This document shows positions 8,694-21,043 of a stretch of DNA of 64,000 bases, piece after piece. Position 1 is the stretch's first letter. Each line of letters opens with the position of its first letter. This stretch comes from Xestospongia bergquistia (Eukaryota > Porifera > Demospongiae > Haplosclerida > Petrosiidae). The notes beneath the pieces are model-generated. The model worked only from the letters and a program-made list of their open reading frames with translations. It was not told the DNA's origin and made no database searches. The stretch lies in the NCBI GenBank assembly GCA_963965975.1, contig OZ014420.1, forward strand, positions 5,544,001-5,608,000. Reading direction: 5' to 3'. The position numbers and the translations under genes are program-made.

Positions 8694-11600
8694 TTACAAT
8701 ATGTCTATTATTGGTAGAGGTTTCAATGGTTGTTGTTGTATGTGTGTGTCAATTAATGTCTTCTCTTGTGATTTTAGAGTATCCCTTAGTACTGAGAAGC
8801 TAATGAAAGGCTTGATTCCAATGTATTGAAGTGTGTGGTGAAGAAAGATAGTTTGGTAAAAGTGTTGTGATACTTCTATCCAGTTAGGTTGAGATAGTTT
8901 ATGATTAATATAATCACAATGTATGTAGAGAAGTCTCATAGTTGTGTGTGACTTTAACATGTTAGTAATAAGATGTAGTACTTGTTCATAGAACAATGAT
9001 GTCATTATTTGCTCTATCTCTTCATATTTACAGTCATTAGACACACATGACTGATCTAGTATGAAGTTCACTTTAAGTTCTGTGAGTTTGTTCTTATGAG
9101 AGATAACATTAAATAAAGTTGTTATCTGTTCATAGTTAGTATCTGACAGTGGAATGGCTACACTCAACTCCTGTAGACTAGTATTGTGTGAGAGACCACT
9201 TGCTAGAAATGACAGGTAAGTACTGGGAATGGTATTAGTAAAATAAATATGGTCAATCTCAAAAAATTCTATTGTTTCGTTTAGTGTTAACATGTCTTGT
9301 AAACTAGGACCCATACTGTCATATATGGTATTGCCCCATATCACTACTTTCAAAGCCTTAACTGTAGTATTATTCTGTAGAATAGTAAATAGTTCAATAA
9401 CACTCTCAGCTGTGTTTAGTGATAGTTCAAGTTGTTGTAGATTAGGATGACATTGAAATAATAAAGGTAGTGTGACATGGTATTGTTTATGATCTAGTAT
9501 AAGACAATATAGTCCTTTGATATGTTGAGGAAATAATGATGTCTGTTCACAATCCAACCATCGTAATTTGCTCTCCAGAGCAGTAAGTGATGTGTTCACT
9601 ATATCCAGTGATAAGACATTAGGTATGTTCAGTTTAAGAGATTGTATTGTGTGATTGTCTCTTGCTAGTTTATCATAAATCTCTTTACTTGGTATATCTT
9701 CTCTCCATTCTAGATGATCACATTCAAGTGAAAATGTTTGAATTGATTTGTTTCTTGTTACTCCTTTAATCACACTGTAGACTGTATTAGTAATATCAGA
9801 TGGTAGTATATCACTATCAACACTTGTGATATTTAGTACTAGTTCTTGTAGTGTGCTGTTAATGTATAAACTTTCCTCCAATTCAGATAAAATCTTCTTG
9901 TCTATCTGTATATAGTCTTCCTCAGGTTTTTGTTGTCTCCAATATATTATTTTAAAGTGTAGTATTTTTAGATTTTGTAGTTTTATTAAGTGCAGTAGTA
10001 TAAGAGTAACATCAGAAGTATCAGTTGATGTATGTGAGTGTATTGTAATATAACACTCTAGAAGATTGTGAGAGAATGATGATTGAAATAAATTCACTAA
10101 TAACTTCATAGCCTTTTGGTCATTATCTTCAAACCACACCTCTATCTCTAGTCTTTTACACTCAAAATTGTCCATCAATGTAGTAAGGAGTTGTACTTTC
10201 TGTCCATATAGAGTTCCCAGGTCCAAATAATTCCATGTTATGTTAGAGCTGTTTAAGAAAAATCTAAGACATAGTATGTCAAATAGTGATCTTTGTCTAT
10301 GAAGGCAAAGTGAGTGGTTCATCATAGATTGTGATAATGTTTGACATAATTTGATGTTCTGTGATTCATATAACAATTGAAAGAGAATGCTATCCTGTTT
10401 ATCAGAGAGAGGATAAAGAAAGTGTGGCCTAACAGTTGCTGAATTCTGTCTGAAATAAGTGTAGTAACACTCCTCAAATCCAAACAATGGTCTCCTTTTA
10501 CATTGAAGATCAAGTTCTTTGTTAAAATATTGTTGATAGCTCTCATCTTCAAGGTGAGTTAAACCTGCTACAAACATCAGACACATTCTAAAGTGATCAT
10601 TATCAAAATGTTCTGAAAACACTTCCTCTGTCTTCTCATACTTAGCTATCCACCATGCTGCTAGAAATTCCTGGATACTCAGGTGAAGAAATTGATACCT
10701 CTCCTCAATACCTACAATAAATGTTGTCATTAGTCCAAGATAACCTTCCTTCTCTGATTGACCAAGAGACTGACAGAGTTGAATTGAAGAAAATGTCATT
10801 TTTGGATTATTTTCTTTTAAACTGAGGTAAGCAAAGTGACAGATCTCTTTAAATGTTGTATCTAAGACTGATGGTAAATGATGAAGGCAATATAATTGTA
10901 CAGGATTTGTATTGTCAATTCTCTTAATTTCAACATGTCTTCTGATAGTTTGTAGAATAAAATTCTCATACAATTCTGTGAGTGTTGTTGATAACTGTCC
11001 ATCTGATTGACGATAAACTGAGATAACTATGGAACAGACTAGTGGTACATAACATAATGACTGGACATCACCTCGTACTTCAAGATCTTGAATAAGTTTC
11101 TCAGCTAGATGCGGTTCTTTTTCTAGTGTTCCTTTGACTACTACCTCGATCTCCTCCTCTGAAAATCCCAACACTTCAACATGTCTGTTAAGTGAAGATA
11201 ATTTTAACAATGAGTAAGAGGCATAGCTACGAGAGGTAACAATTACTGAACATTTGGCTAATATCTCTCTACGAATTATTCTAGCTGCTAGTGAGAATTG
11301 TCTGAGATCTGTACTTAGTTCATCCCAACCATCAAAGATTATCAGTAATCCTTCTCCCTCTGTAGTTGTCATCCAATCAACAACTTTTAAGACTGTTGGA
11401 CTTTGGTAAACAGATAAATCTGTTAGTGTACTAGCTTGAGCCACCTTGTCATTTCTGAGAGGACAGTAAAGTACCAAGTTATATTGTCCATGTGTGAGTT
11501 CTCCTTTAGTCCACATATTTAATAGTTTACGACAGAGTGTTGTCTTACCAATACCAGGAGGACCATCAACTATTACTCTAAGAGACTGACCACTATCACA

Positions 11601-12653
11601 TGGTTCAAGAACATCCTGGATATCTATCTGTTTATCTTGAGTAACTTGAGGTATTTTATCAACTTGTCCTCTTAACATACACCATTGTTTCTGTAGTATT
11701 GTTTGAGGAGTGGCATGTCTGTCTTGTGTTTGTAGTAGTGCTAATCTTCCAAAGAAGTCTTGTCCAACTGGTGGTGGCCAGTCTGTAAGAACAATAGGTT
11801 GGTATTTGTATTGGTCTATCATAATATCACAATATCGCTGAACATCAGGGTCTAATGAAGTGGTGTGTGGAGTATCATCATCAGTACATTCACCTTAATG
11901 AAGTAAGGTACATAGTAAGGTAAATTAATACATTAATTAACTCACCTAATTGTTGTAATATAAAGGTAGTAATCTCTCTTAGTCTCTGATGTTGTTGGTT
12001 TCTTAATACATGACAAATGTTCACTAGATACTGGTATGGATCTCTATGTGCTTTTAACTGTCTCTGTAACACACCTACCAACTTACTAGATTTTACCAAA
12101 TCACTCTCTCCTTTTGATGTCAATATATCATTGTAAGTCTCAAATGATATGAGTCCTTTTGCATACAGTACATTAGTTACACTGGTAAGGATAGGAGTAA
12201 TGATACCACTAAGATCAGCAAAGTGAGTACGAAATAGTTCACTTGGAGTGAGTGAATCTATACAATATCACAGTACAATACAATATTACAGTACAATACA
12301 ATATTACAACAGTACAATACAATATTACAATAGTACATGACATAATAGTAAGTCTTAGAGCATTACTTGATGTCAATTCTATTGAAGTAAATAAGACATA
12401 GTCCCTGTATCAGTTATATGTTTTAATATTTACCTGTTTTAGGTCCAGGATTGAGTTCAATATCACCTGATAAAATGAGAAGTAAGAGAAACAAAACTAG
12501 AGAGAAGGTCAGGTTACCACCACCCTCATCTCTAGACCATAGTGACTCCACCCATCCTGAGATATCAGTAGTAGTTCTCTTTTTAGTAGTATGTGGTATC
12601 TGATGACAATACCATAATCCAATACTAACTCTCCATTGTGTGGTATCAATCAT
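8694..12653 (-). CDS. NLR-2: 2A leader, CARD-like domain, NACHT-LRR receptor
   Basis: Three exons: 12434-12653 (2A leader, one Leu shorter than the others), 11946-12257 (CARD-like, about 104 codons), 8694-11893 (NACHT-LRR). Total 3732 nt, 1243 residues, all junctions phase 1. The CARD-like exon carries LFRTHFADLS, LYAKGLISFETYNDIL and LREITTFILQQLG, a six-helix Death-fold pattern closest to CARD. The NACHT part has GPPGIGKTTL and LLIIFDGWDEL. In place of the usual NELKQLLKYTYD segment it carries a different stretch (STLTDLSVYQSPTVLK) just before Walker B, a local divergence unique in the array. The Death-1 exon is gone except for its acceptor and about 20 bases (12351-12378), so the 2A is spliced straight to the CARD-like exon. 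Intact by eye. Confidence 0.88.
12351..12378 (-). pseudogene. Remnant of a deleted Death-1 exon in NLR-2
   Basis: The acceptor TTCAATAG and the first codons (LTSSNALRL) of the Death-1 exon remain, then the sequence breaks into a short ACAATATT-type repeat (12265-12345). No donor follows, so it cannot be a working exon. An equivalent stump lies at about 28590-28623 in NLR-4. Confidence 0.6.
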
Positions 12654-12985
12654 TATTAGAAGATATAGCAAATAAACTAACACATAAATAGCAACTGTTA
12701 AGATCCACCCACTTTATTAAGGTTAGAGTATAATAATATTCATTAATAATACTGACCTCAATGTTATACTCATGAATATTAGTTGTAGTTAAATAGAATT
12801 CACTTACAACATAATGACATAATGATTTTATTATTAGAGTTGTATTTGTAATATATTTTGTTTGTGTGTGTGTGTGTCTTAACTCTCTAATTTACTTTCA
12901 CTTTCACTTTTCACTGTTTAATCTTGTATGAGGAAACTGTTCCTCTCCTCTCATAGTTATTCTTTCTTCTCTTTCTCTTTTCTAC
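12654..12985. promoter_or_regulatory. Divergent promoter NLR-2 / PTB-2
   Basis: Same layout as the NLR-1/PTB-1 spacer, including a TG repeat and the GAAAGT block at 12894-12915. The PTB exon-1 start here (near 12987) lacks its splice donor, as in PTB-1. Confidence 0.5.
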
Positions 12986-13040
12986 TAATGGAATTAGAAT
13001 CTGCACATTGCATGACATGTACCAGTTAGTTGTGTGTATA

Positions 13041-13866
13041 CACTACTGAACTGATATATCTGAATTTCATTGAAGAATAATTGAAAGCTTTAGTTGAAAA
13101 GTATTGGAAAAATATTGAAAAAACATCCCAAACTATCTGAAAAGTATTTGATTTTGTGCAGCACAAAGCATCTAAAATAAATATAAAGTTTTTCTGAAAA
13201 TCATTTCAATTTCAGTATATATAACTGTTTATAATAATTATATTAAAATGAAATGATAAATTTTGTTGTACATATAAATTAACACAATCAAATCAAGAAA
13301 ACAGGTACTTTTGATCAGTGATTAAATGTCCATTGTTTTTTTTGGTTTTGGTATCCTTTTACCAGTCTCCACAGAGGGCACAAAGATGTCTTTTGAAGGT
13401 GGTACATCAATAATATATCCTCCACTAGGTGGTACATTTTCCTTTATTCTTTCTGTTTTCCACACAAATACATCACCCTTCCGTAAAAATTAATTGATAC
13501 CTGATATGTAATCATGTTATAATACAACATTAACAACATTAACAATATTAACAACATTAACAATATTAACAATATTAACAACATTAACAATATTAACAAC
13601 ATAATACTGTACTCTTGGTTCAAAAAAGCACAAACCATCACAAAAATTTACAAAAGTTGCAGCGGCTAAATTTTGTCCATGGTAACTAATTAAAATAGGA
13701 TTCCTGTACAATTAAAAGCAATTAATTAATGTCTCATTGCAGACTAAATACTCTGTCTTCAACTTGGACCCACAATCCACACTAACACTCTGTAGCTTGA
13801 CAATATTAAGTTGACAGAGTTTAATAACAAATACCTTTGACCTTCTCTTTGTTTTTGATTTATATA
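13041..13866 (-). pseudogene. Second copy of the intron-1 insertion with unknown-gene exons
   Basis: It is the same insertion as at 5369-6183, with an expanded AACAATATT/AACAACATT microsatellite at about 13525-13600 and the same GG in place of the acceptor AG of the last exon. Coding pieces still readable on the minus strand include [20 protein letters not shown]. Confidence 0.45.
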
Positions 13867-14040
13867 TGACTATAGCATTTTTACATTGTGTTCAATAATC
13901 ACTAGCCCTATGTAGTATTTAGAGTAATTGATAGTGTGGTATTTAGTAATGGTCTGTCTCCTCCTCCTTCCTCTTCTTTATATCCTTCTTCCTATTCTCT
14001 TTGCCCTTTTATTTACTTACTTTCTCTTTTCATTCTTTAG

Positions 14041-15512
14041 CCTCGTATGGAGGAAACTGTCCCTACTGTTGCTACCTCTACATCTCGTGTTCTTCATGTT
14101 CGTAATTTACCTACTGAAGTATTAGAGAAGGAAATATGGATGTTAGCTTCTCCCTTTGGAATGGTATACATAGTAATGTTATCATCTTCTGACTAATGTT
14201 GGTCTCTGTAGGTGAACAAAATTTTGATGTTAAAGCAAAAGAATCAAGCTTTTATTGAAATGGGAGATATAGGATCTGCTCGTAACATGGTTGAGTGTTT
14301 CTCAGCTAGACCAGCTCAAATAAGGTAACAATATATAGTATTAGAGAAGGAAGTACTACCTACTATGATAGTATGTGTGTGTAACTACAAAGGTTTTGTT
14401 TGTAATGTTTGTAGTCAATCTGTACTACATAGTAATATATCATTAGTAATATGACATAGCAATGTAGACAAGTTGTCTCAAGTTGTCATTTAAATATCTA
14501 TCATTTCTATAATTATAGTGTTATAACATATACTGTTTAATATTGATGTATGTTCTTTGATATCTACAGAGATAGAACAGTTTATATAAATTCTCAAAAC
14601 ATCAAGAATTAAAAACAGCCACAGTAAGTCATCTAGAGAAGTTAATTGAAGTGAGATTACTTTAATTGTGTTTGTTAGCCAGGAGCAACGTCAATGGGTG
14701 GAGCTAGTCCAGGTTATGGTGGTTCTTCTCCTCAATCTATCAGTATGATTGGGATAGGAGCTATGCAACAGGGTCAATCTAACTCCATTTTAAGAGTTAT
14801 TATTGAGAACATGTTATATCCTATTACCATTGATGTCCTTCATCAAGTGAGTGTGTAGATTTTGTGGGTGGAGTCATTACAAGTCATGTTAACGTTGTTT
14901 AGATATTTGCCAAATATGGTGATGTTCTAAAAATAGTAACATTCATGAAAAATGGTAATAGACATTTTTATGTAATTGAAGTGTTGTTTATGCTGTGATG
15001 TTTATAGGTCAGTTTCATGCACTCATTCAATATCCCAATGAAATAATTGCTGCTAATGCTAAAACTGTGAGTCATTCACTAACTACAAACTAACATACTA
15101 TGTTTGTCTCTTTAGGCACTTGATGGTCAAAATATCTATAATGGTTGTTGTACATTACACATTGATTACTCTAAATTGTCTAATCTTACTGTCAAATATA
15201 ACAATGAGAAGACTAGGTAAGTAGACAAGTCCTTCTTAAATTAAATAGTAACTATTTGTATAGAGACTTTACTCGTCCTGATCTACCAGCTGGAGACCAA
15301 GAGACTGTATCACTCCCTGACCTTTCAGCATATGGTATAATAGTATATGTGTATGTGTGTGTGTGTATCTATATATGTCTGTATCTAGGTCTCACATCCT
15401 GCTCTACTTCAATCTCCAGGTAGTAAGTTATTTATTTTATTAGATATAGAATGTTTTGTTTAGCATTCTCTCCATTTTGTGCTGCTCTTATTGCTCTGGG
15501 TACTCAAGGAGG
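14041..15512 (+). pseudogene. PTB-2: truncated and frameshifted PTB paralogue (RRM1-RRM2)
   Basis: Exons at 14041-14163, 14212-14324, 14570-14623, 14679-14846, 14903-14954, 15008-15066, 15116-15216, 15264-15334 and a last pair to 15512. The 14570 exon is 54 nt where the other copies have 55: one C is lost from TATATACAATTC, which puts RRM1 out of frame. A second one-base gain lies in the LHPALLQSP exon (AGGTCTCACATCC). RRM3 and RRM4 are absent: the copy ends in GTQGG followed by TAG and then NLR-3 downstream sequence. A product limited to part of RRM1 is the most this copy could make. Confidence 0.75.
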
Positions 15513-16137
15513 ATAGACAAATAAACAGATTGATGGATAGATTAAATGATAAATTAATATCAGATAATTAAATGATATATTTGATATAAAACAGTGTCCT
15601 CCAATGTAAGTGTATTATATTAAACATCTATTAACATAATTGAAGTTGTACATGTGGATAATTAACTTAATATTTCAAATCCATTGTTTAGATAATCAAA
15701 TATAATACAATGAGACTATATATTTAAAATCTTTATCAGCTCACAATTCATACACAATGTAATGTTTACAGTATAAATTATTAATGTTTAATATTTAATT
15801 ATTACTATAAATCATATTATAAGAGGAACAAACAAGTAAATAAAAATATTTTATAAAAATGAAGTAAACATAGAGATAATTAATATTATTCCATTACAAA
15901 TAATACAAACAAGATAATAATAATAACAGTTGTATTATATCTACATAATAGTACATGTATAATAAACAAACAAAGGATGTTTACTAATTAAAAAGTATAG
16001 ATCTAAAGTCACTTTATTAATATCAGTTATATTATGTCCCTGTACTATTATAGCAATGATAATATAATTGATATTACTACTATTTTGTTTGTATTCATTG
16101 TATGTAGATCATATTATTAATACATGAGATAGATCAG
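15513..16137. other. AT-rich NLR downstream region, repeated behind NLR-3, -6 and -7
   Basis: About 620 bp with no coding signal, nearly the same as 44264-44891 and 46379-46995. Shortened forms sit behind NLR-4, NLR-5 and NLR-8. It probably holds NLR 3' UTR and terminator signals on the minus strand. Confidence 0.4.
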
Positions 16138-19100
16138 TTATAATAAAAACAGGTCTATTATTGGTAGAGGTTTCAATGGTTGTTGTTGTATGTGTGTGTC
16201 AATTAATGTCTTCTCTTGTGATTTTAGAGTATCCCTTAGGTCTGAGAACTCAATCACTAACTTGATTCCAATGTACTGAATTGTGGGATGAAGAAAGACG
16301 GTTTGGTAAAAGTGTTGTGATACTTCTATCCAGTTAGGTTGAGATAGCTTATTGTCAATATAATCATCACATCGTATGTAGAGAAGTCTCATAGTTGTGT
16401 CTGACTTTAACATGTTAGTAATAAGAGGTAGTCCTTGTTCATAGAACTGCGCTATCTCTTCATAACTACAGTGACTGGGCATACATGTCTGATCTAGTAT
16501 GAAATTCACTTTAAGTTCTGTGAGTTTGTTCTTATGAGAGATAACTTTAAATAAAGTTGTTATCTGTTCATAGTTAGTATCTGACAGTGGAATGGGTACA
16601 CTCAACTCATGTAGACTGGTATTGTGTGAGAGACCACTTGTTAGAAATGATAGGTAAGTACTGGGAATGGTATTAGTAAAATCATTAGGGTCTATCTCAA
16701 AATATTCTATTGCTTTGTTCAGTGTTAACATGTCTTGTAAACTAGGACCCATACTGTCATAGATGGTACTAGGATTCATACTGTCATATATTATATTGCT
16801 CCTTATCACTACTTTCAAAGCCTTAACTGTAGTATTACTCTGTAGAATAGTAAATAGTTCAATAACACTCTCAGCTGTGTCTAGTGATAGTTTAAGTTGT
16901 TGTAGATTAGGATGACATTGAAATAATAGAGGTAGTGTGACATGGTATTGTTTATGATCTAGTATAAGACAATGTAGTCCTTTGATATGTTGAGGAAAAA
17001 ATGATGTCTGTTCACACTCCAACCATTGTAATTTGCTCTCCAAAGCAGTAAGTGATGTGTTCACTATATCCAGTGATAAAACATTAGGTATGTTCAGTTT
17101 AAGAGATTGTATTGTGCGATTTTCTCTTACTAGTTTATCATAAATCTCTTTGCTTAGTATATCTTCCGTCCATTCTAGATGATCACATTTGAGTGAAAAT
17201 GTTTGAATTGATTTGTTTCTTGTTACTCCTTTAATCACAGTGTTGACTGTATTAGTAATATCAATAGAGAGATTCGGTATACCACTAAAATAACTTCCAA
17301 TATCTAGTACTAGTTCTTGTAGTGTGCTGTTGATATATAAACTTTCCTCCAATTCAGATAAAATCCTCTTATCTATCTGTATATAGTTTTCTTCATCGTT
17401 TAGACGTTCCCAATATATTATTTTAAAGTGTAGTATCTTTAGATGTTGTAGCTTTATTAAGTGCAGTAGTACAAGAGTAACATCAGATATATCCTGTGGT
17501 GCACGTGAGTCGAATGTAATATAACACTCTTGAAGATTGTGATAGAATGATGACTGAAATAAAGTCACAAGTAATTTTATAGCTTTTTGGTCACTATCTT
17601 GAAGCCACACCCTTATCTCTAGTCTTTTACACTTAATATGGTTCATCAATGTATTAGTAAGGAGTTGTATTTTCTGTCTATATAGAGTTCCCAGGTCCAA
17701 ATAATTCCATGTTATGTTAGAGTTGTTTAAGAAAAATCCAAGACACAGTATATCATATAGTGATGATCTTAGTCTATAGAGGCAAAGTGAGTGGTTCTTC
17801 ATAGATTGTGATAATATTTGACATAATTTGATGTTCTGTGATTCATATAACAGTTGGAAGACAATGCCATCCCATTTATCAGAGAGAAGAGAAGAAATGT
17901 GTGGCCTAACAGTTGCTGAATTCTGTCTGAAATGAGAGTAGTAACACTTCTCAAATCCAAACAATGGTCTCCTTTTACATTGTAGGTCAAGTTCTTTGTT
18001 AAAATATTGTTGATAGCTTTCATCTTCAAGGTGAGTTAGACCTGCTACAAACATCAGACACATTCTAAAGTGATCATTATCAAAATGTTCTGAAAACACT
18101 TCCTCTGTCTTCTCATACTTAGCTATCCACCATGCTGCTAGAAATTCCTGGATACTCAGGTGAAGAAATTGATACCTCTCCTCAATACCTACAATAAATG
18201 TTGTCATTAGTCCAAGATAACCTTCCTTCTCTGATTGACCAAGAGACTGACAGAGTTGAATTGAAGAAAATGTCATTTTTGGATTGTTTTCTTTCAAACT
18301 GAGGTAAGCAAAGTGACAAATCTCTTTAAATGTTGTATCTAAGACTGATGGTAAATGATGAAGGCTATATACTTGTACAGGTTCTATATTGTCAACTCTT
18401 TTTCCAACATGTCTTCTGACAGTTTGTAGGATAAAATTCTCATACAATTCTGTGAGTGTTATTGGTAACTGTCCATCTGATTGACGATAAACTGAGATAA
18501 CTATGGAACAGACTAGTGGTACATAACACAATGACTGGACATCACCTCGTACTTTAAGATCGTGAATAAGTTTCTCAGCTAGATGTGGTTCTTTTTCTAG
18601 TGTTCCTTTGATTACTTCCTTGATCTCCTCTTCTGAAAATCCCAACACTTCAACATGTCTGTTAACAGAAGATAATTTTAACAGTGAGTATGAGGCATAG
18701 CTACGAGAGGTAACAATTACTGAACATTTGGCTAATATCTCTCTATGAATTATTCTAGCTGCTAGTGAGGGTTGTCTGAGATCTGTACTTAATTCATCCC
18801 AGCCATCAAAGATTATCAGTAGTCCTTGTCCATGTATTTTTTGCAGCCATTCAGTGACAGTAGTAACTTCATTACAATCATATGTGTACTTAAGTAGTTG
18901 TTTTAATTCATTAGCTTGAGCTACCTCATGATTTCTGAGAGGACAGTAAAGTACCAACTTATATTTTCCATGTGTGAGTTCTCCTTTAGCCCACCTATTT
19001 AATAGTTTACGACAGAGTGTTGTCTTACCAATACCAGGAGGACCATCAACTATTACTCTAAGAGACTGACCACTATCACATGGTTTAAGAACATCCTGGA

Positions 19101-20651
19101 TATCTATCTGTTTGTCTTGAGTAACTTGAGGTATTTTATCAACTTGTCCTCTTAACATACACCATTGTTTCTGTAGTATTGTTTGAGGAGTAGAATGTCT
19201 GTCTTGTGTTTGTAGTAGTGCTAATCTTCCAAAGAAGTCTTGTCCAACTGGTGGTGGCCAGTCTGTAGGGACAATAGGTTGGTATTTGTATTGGTCTGTT
19301 ATAATATCACAATATCGCTGAACATCAGGGTCTAATGAAGTGGTGAGTGGAGCATCATCATCAGTACATTCGCCTTAATGAAGTAAGGTACATAGTAAGG
19401 TAAATTAATACATTAATTAACTCACCTAATTGTTGTAATATAAAGGTAGTAATCTCTCTTAGTCTCTGATGTTGTTGGTTACTTAATACATGACATATAT
19501 TCACTAGATACTGGTATGGATCTCTATGTGTTTTTAACTGTCTCTGTAACACACCTACCAACTTACTAGATTTTACAAAGTCACTATCTCCTTTTGTTGT
19601 CAATATATCATTGTAAGTCTCAAATGATATCAGTCCTTTAGCATACAGTACATTAGTTACACTGGTAAGAGTAGGAGTAATAGCGTCACTAAGATCAGCA
19701 AAGTGAGTACGAAATAAATCATTTGGAGTGAGTGTTGCTATAATGAAGAAAATCAAAATTAAAATACTCTTTTAAATCATCCTATATATCTATGATTATT
19801 GTGTCTGGTCTAATATATATAACAATACTAACTGCATTAATATACCTTTAGCTGTTGAAGTAAGTAAGGAAGGATGTTCAACTTCCTTACATTTAGTTCT
19901 TGGTTTTGGTATTGGTGGAGAAAGTGAGGAAGGATGTCCAACTTCCTTATGTCTTTTCCTTGGTTTAGGTACTGGTGGAGTAAGGGAGGAAGTATCTTGA
20001 ACAAAATCAGTACAAATTGGTTTACTAGGAGTGGGTGTATCTATACAATAGAAGTAATGAGACAATGCATATTTATTACATACTATACCTTCACTCTTAA
20101 CCTCTTCTCTCATTATAACAGCTATATTCTTATCTCCACAGTCCTCGACAGCTAAGATGAGTTCTTCCCAAGAGGGGTCAGTACTGTTTATAATCCACCA
20201 TTGTAAACCTTCCTCTAAAGCAAAGTGGTAGTCTTGATCACTGCTGGCCATTGTCTTAAGTCTTCTCCTCTCCTCCAGTGATACACCTAGTAGACTAGTG
20301 AGTTGAGTCCATTTATCTTTAACAACAAAACCACTCTTAACAAGAAGTCTTAGAGCATTACTTGCTGTCAATTCTATTAAAGTAAATAAGACATAGTCCC
20401 TGTATCAGTTATATGTTTTAATATTTACCTGTTTTAGGTCCAGGATTGAGTTCAATATCACCTGATAAAATGAGGAGAAGTAAGAAAAATAAAACTAGAG
20501 AGAAGGTCAGGTTACCACCACCCTCATCTCCAGACCATAGTGACTCCACCCATCCTGAGATATAAGTAGTAGTTCCCTTTTTAGTAGTATGTGGTATCTG
20601 ATGACAATACCATAATCCAATATTAACTCTCCATTGTGTGGTATCTATCAT
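16138..20651 (-). CDS. NLR-3: 2A leader, Death domain, CARD-like domain, NACHT-LRR receptor
   Basis: Four exons: 20429-20651 (2A leader), 19846-20373 (Death domain and proline-rich tail), 19426-19737 (CARD-like), 16138-19373 (NACHT-LRR). Total 4299 nt, 1432 residues, phase 1 at every junction. It is the only complete copy that joins Death and CARD-like modules. The usual MIDQYKY start of the long exon reads TDQYKY here, which does not matter because the exon is entered by splicing. Walker A GPPGIGKTTL and Walker B LLIIFDGWDEL are intact. The Death exon holds the 48-nt mini-intron and PPVPKPRKR plus PPIPKPRTK. An extra 13-codon direct duplication (YDSMNPS / YDSMGPS) lies in the LRR part. Its 5' end lies behind STRAD-A on the same strand instead of facing a PTB gene. 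Confidence 0.88.
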
Positions 20652-21022
20652 GTCTAAAAGATGGTTTGTATCACAGGAAGGAAGTTGCACCCCTTTGAAA
20701 ACCACAGAACATGTGATCTCATTATAATAACTGCATATTAAAGTAAACTAATAACTATTAATTTTTCTATATATCATTAATACAATCAATTTGAGTATTA
20801 ATAATAGTAATGTGCAAATAGCACAGTGAAAGGATTTGAATGTTTTTATAAATGTATCAGTCTACAATACAAACAACAACAATAACTGTCAGTAAGTTAT
20901 GATAATTTTTATATTAACCATGGTTCATTATATTAACCAAGGTTCATTATATTAACCATGGTTCATTATATTAACAATGGTTCATTATATTAACCATGGT
21001 TCATTATATTAACCATGGTTCA
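20652..21022 (-). promoter_or_regulatory. Spacer between STRAD-A stop and NLR-3 start
   Basis: About 370 bp on the same strand. The GAAAGT block of the divergent promoters is absent by eye. Most of it is AT-rich with no ORF; its STRAD-proximal third is the 19-bp tandem repeat listed separately. NLR-3 must use a promoter here or be part of a STRAD transcript. Confidence 0.35.
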
Positions 21023-21043
21023 TTATATTAACCATGGTTCATC
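20911..21043. repeat. 19-bp tandem repeat over the STRAD-A stop codon
   Basis: Seven units of ATATTAACCATGGTTCATT with few changes, against two units at the same place behind STRAD-B (about 60629-60666). The unit contains the last codons of STRAD (EPWLI stop on the minus strand), so it grew from the coding end into the 3' UTR. Confidence 0.85.

Noticed and set aside
20911-21043. Tandem repeat considered as a CRISPR array
   Set aside because: Units are directly adjacent with no spacers, in a eukaryotic gene end.
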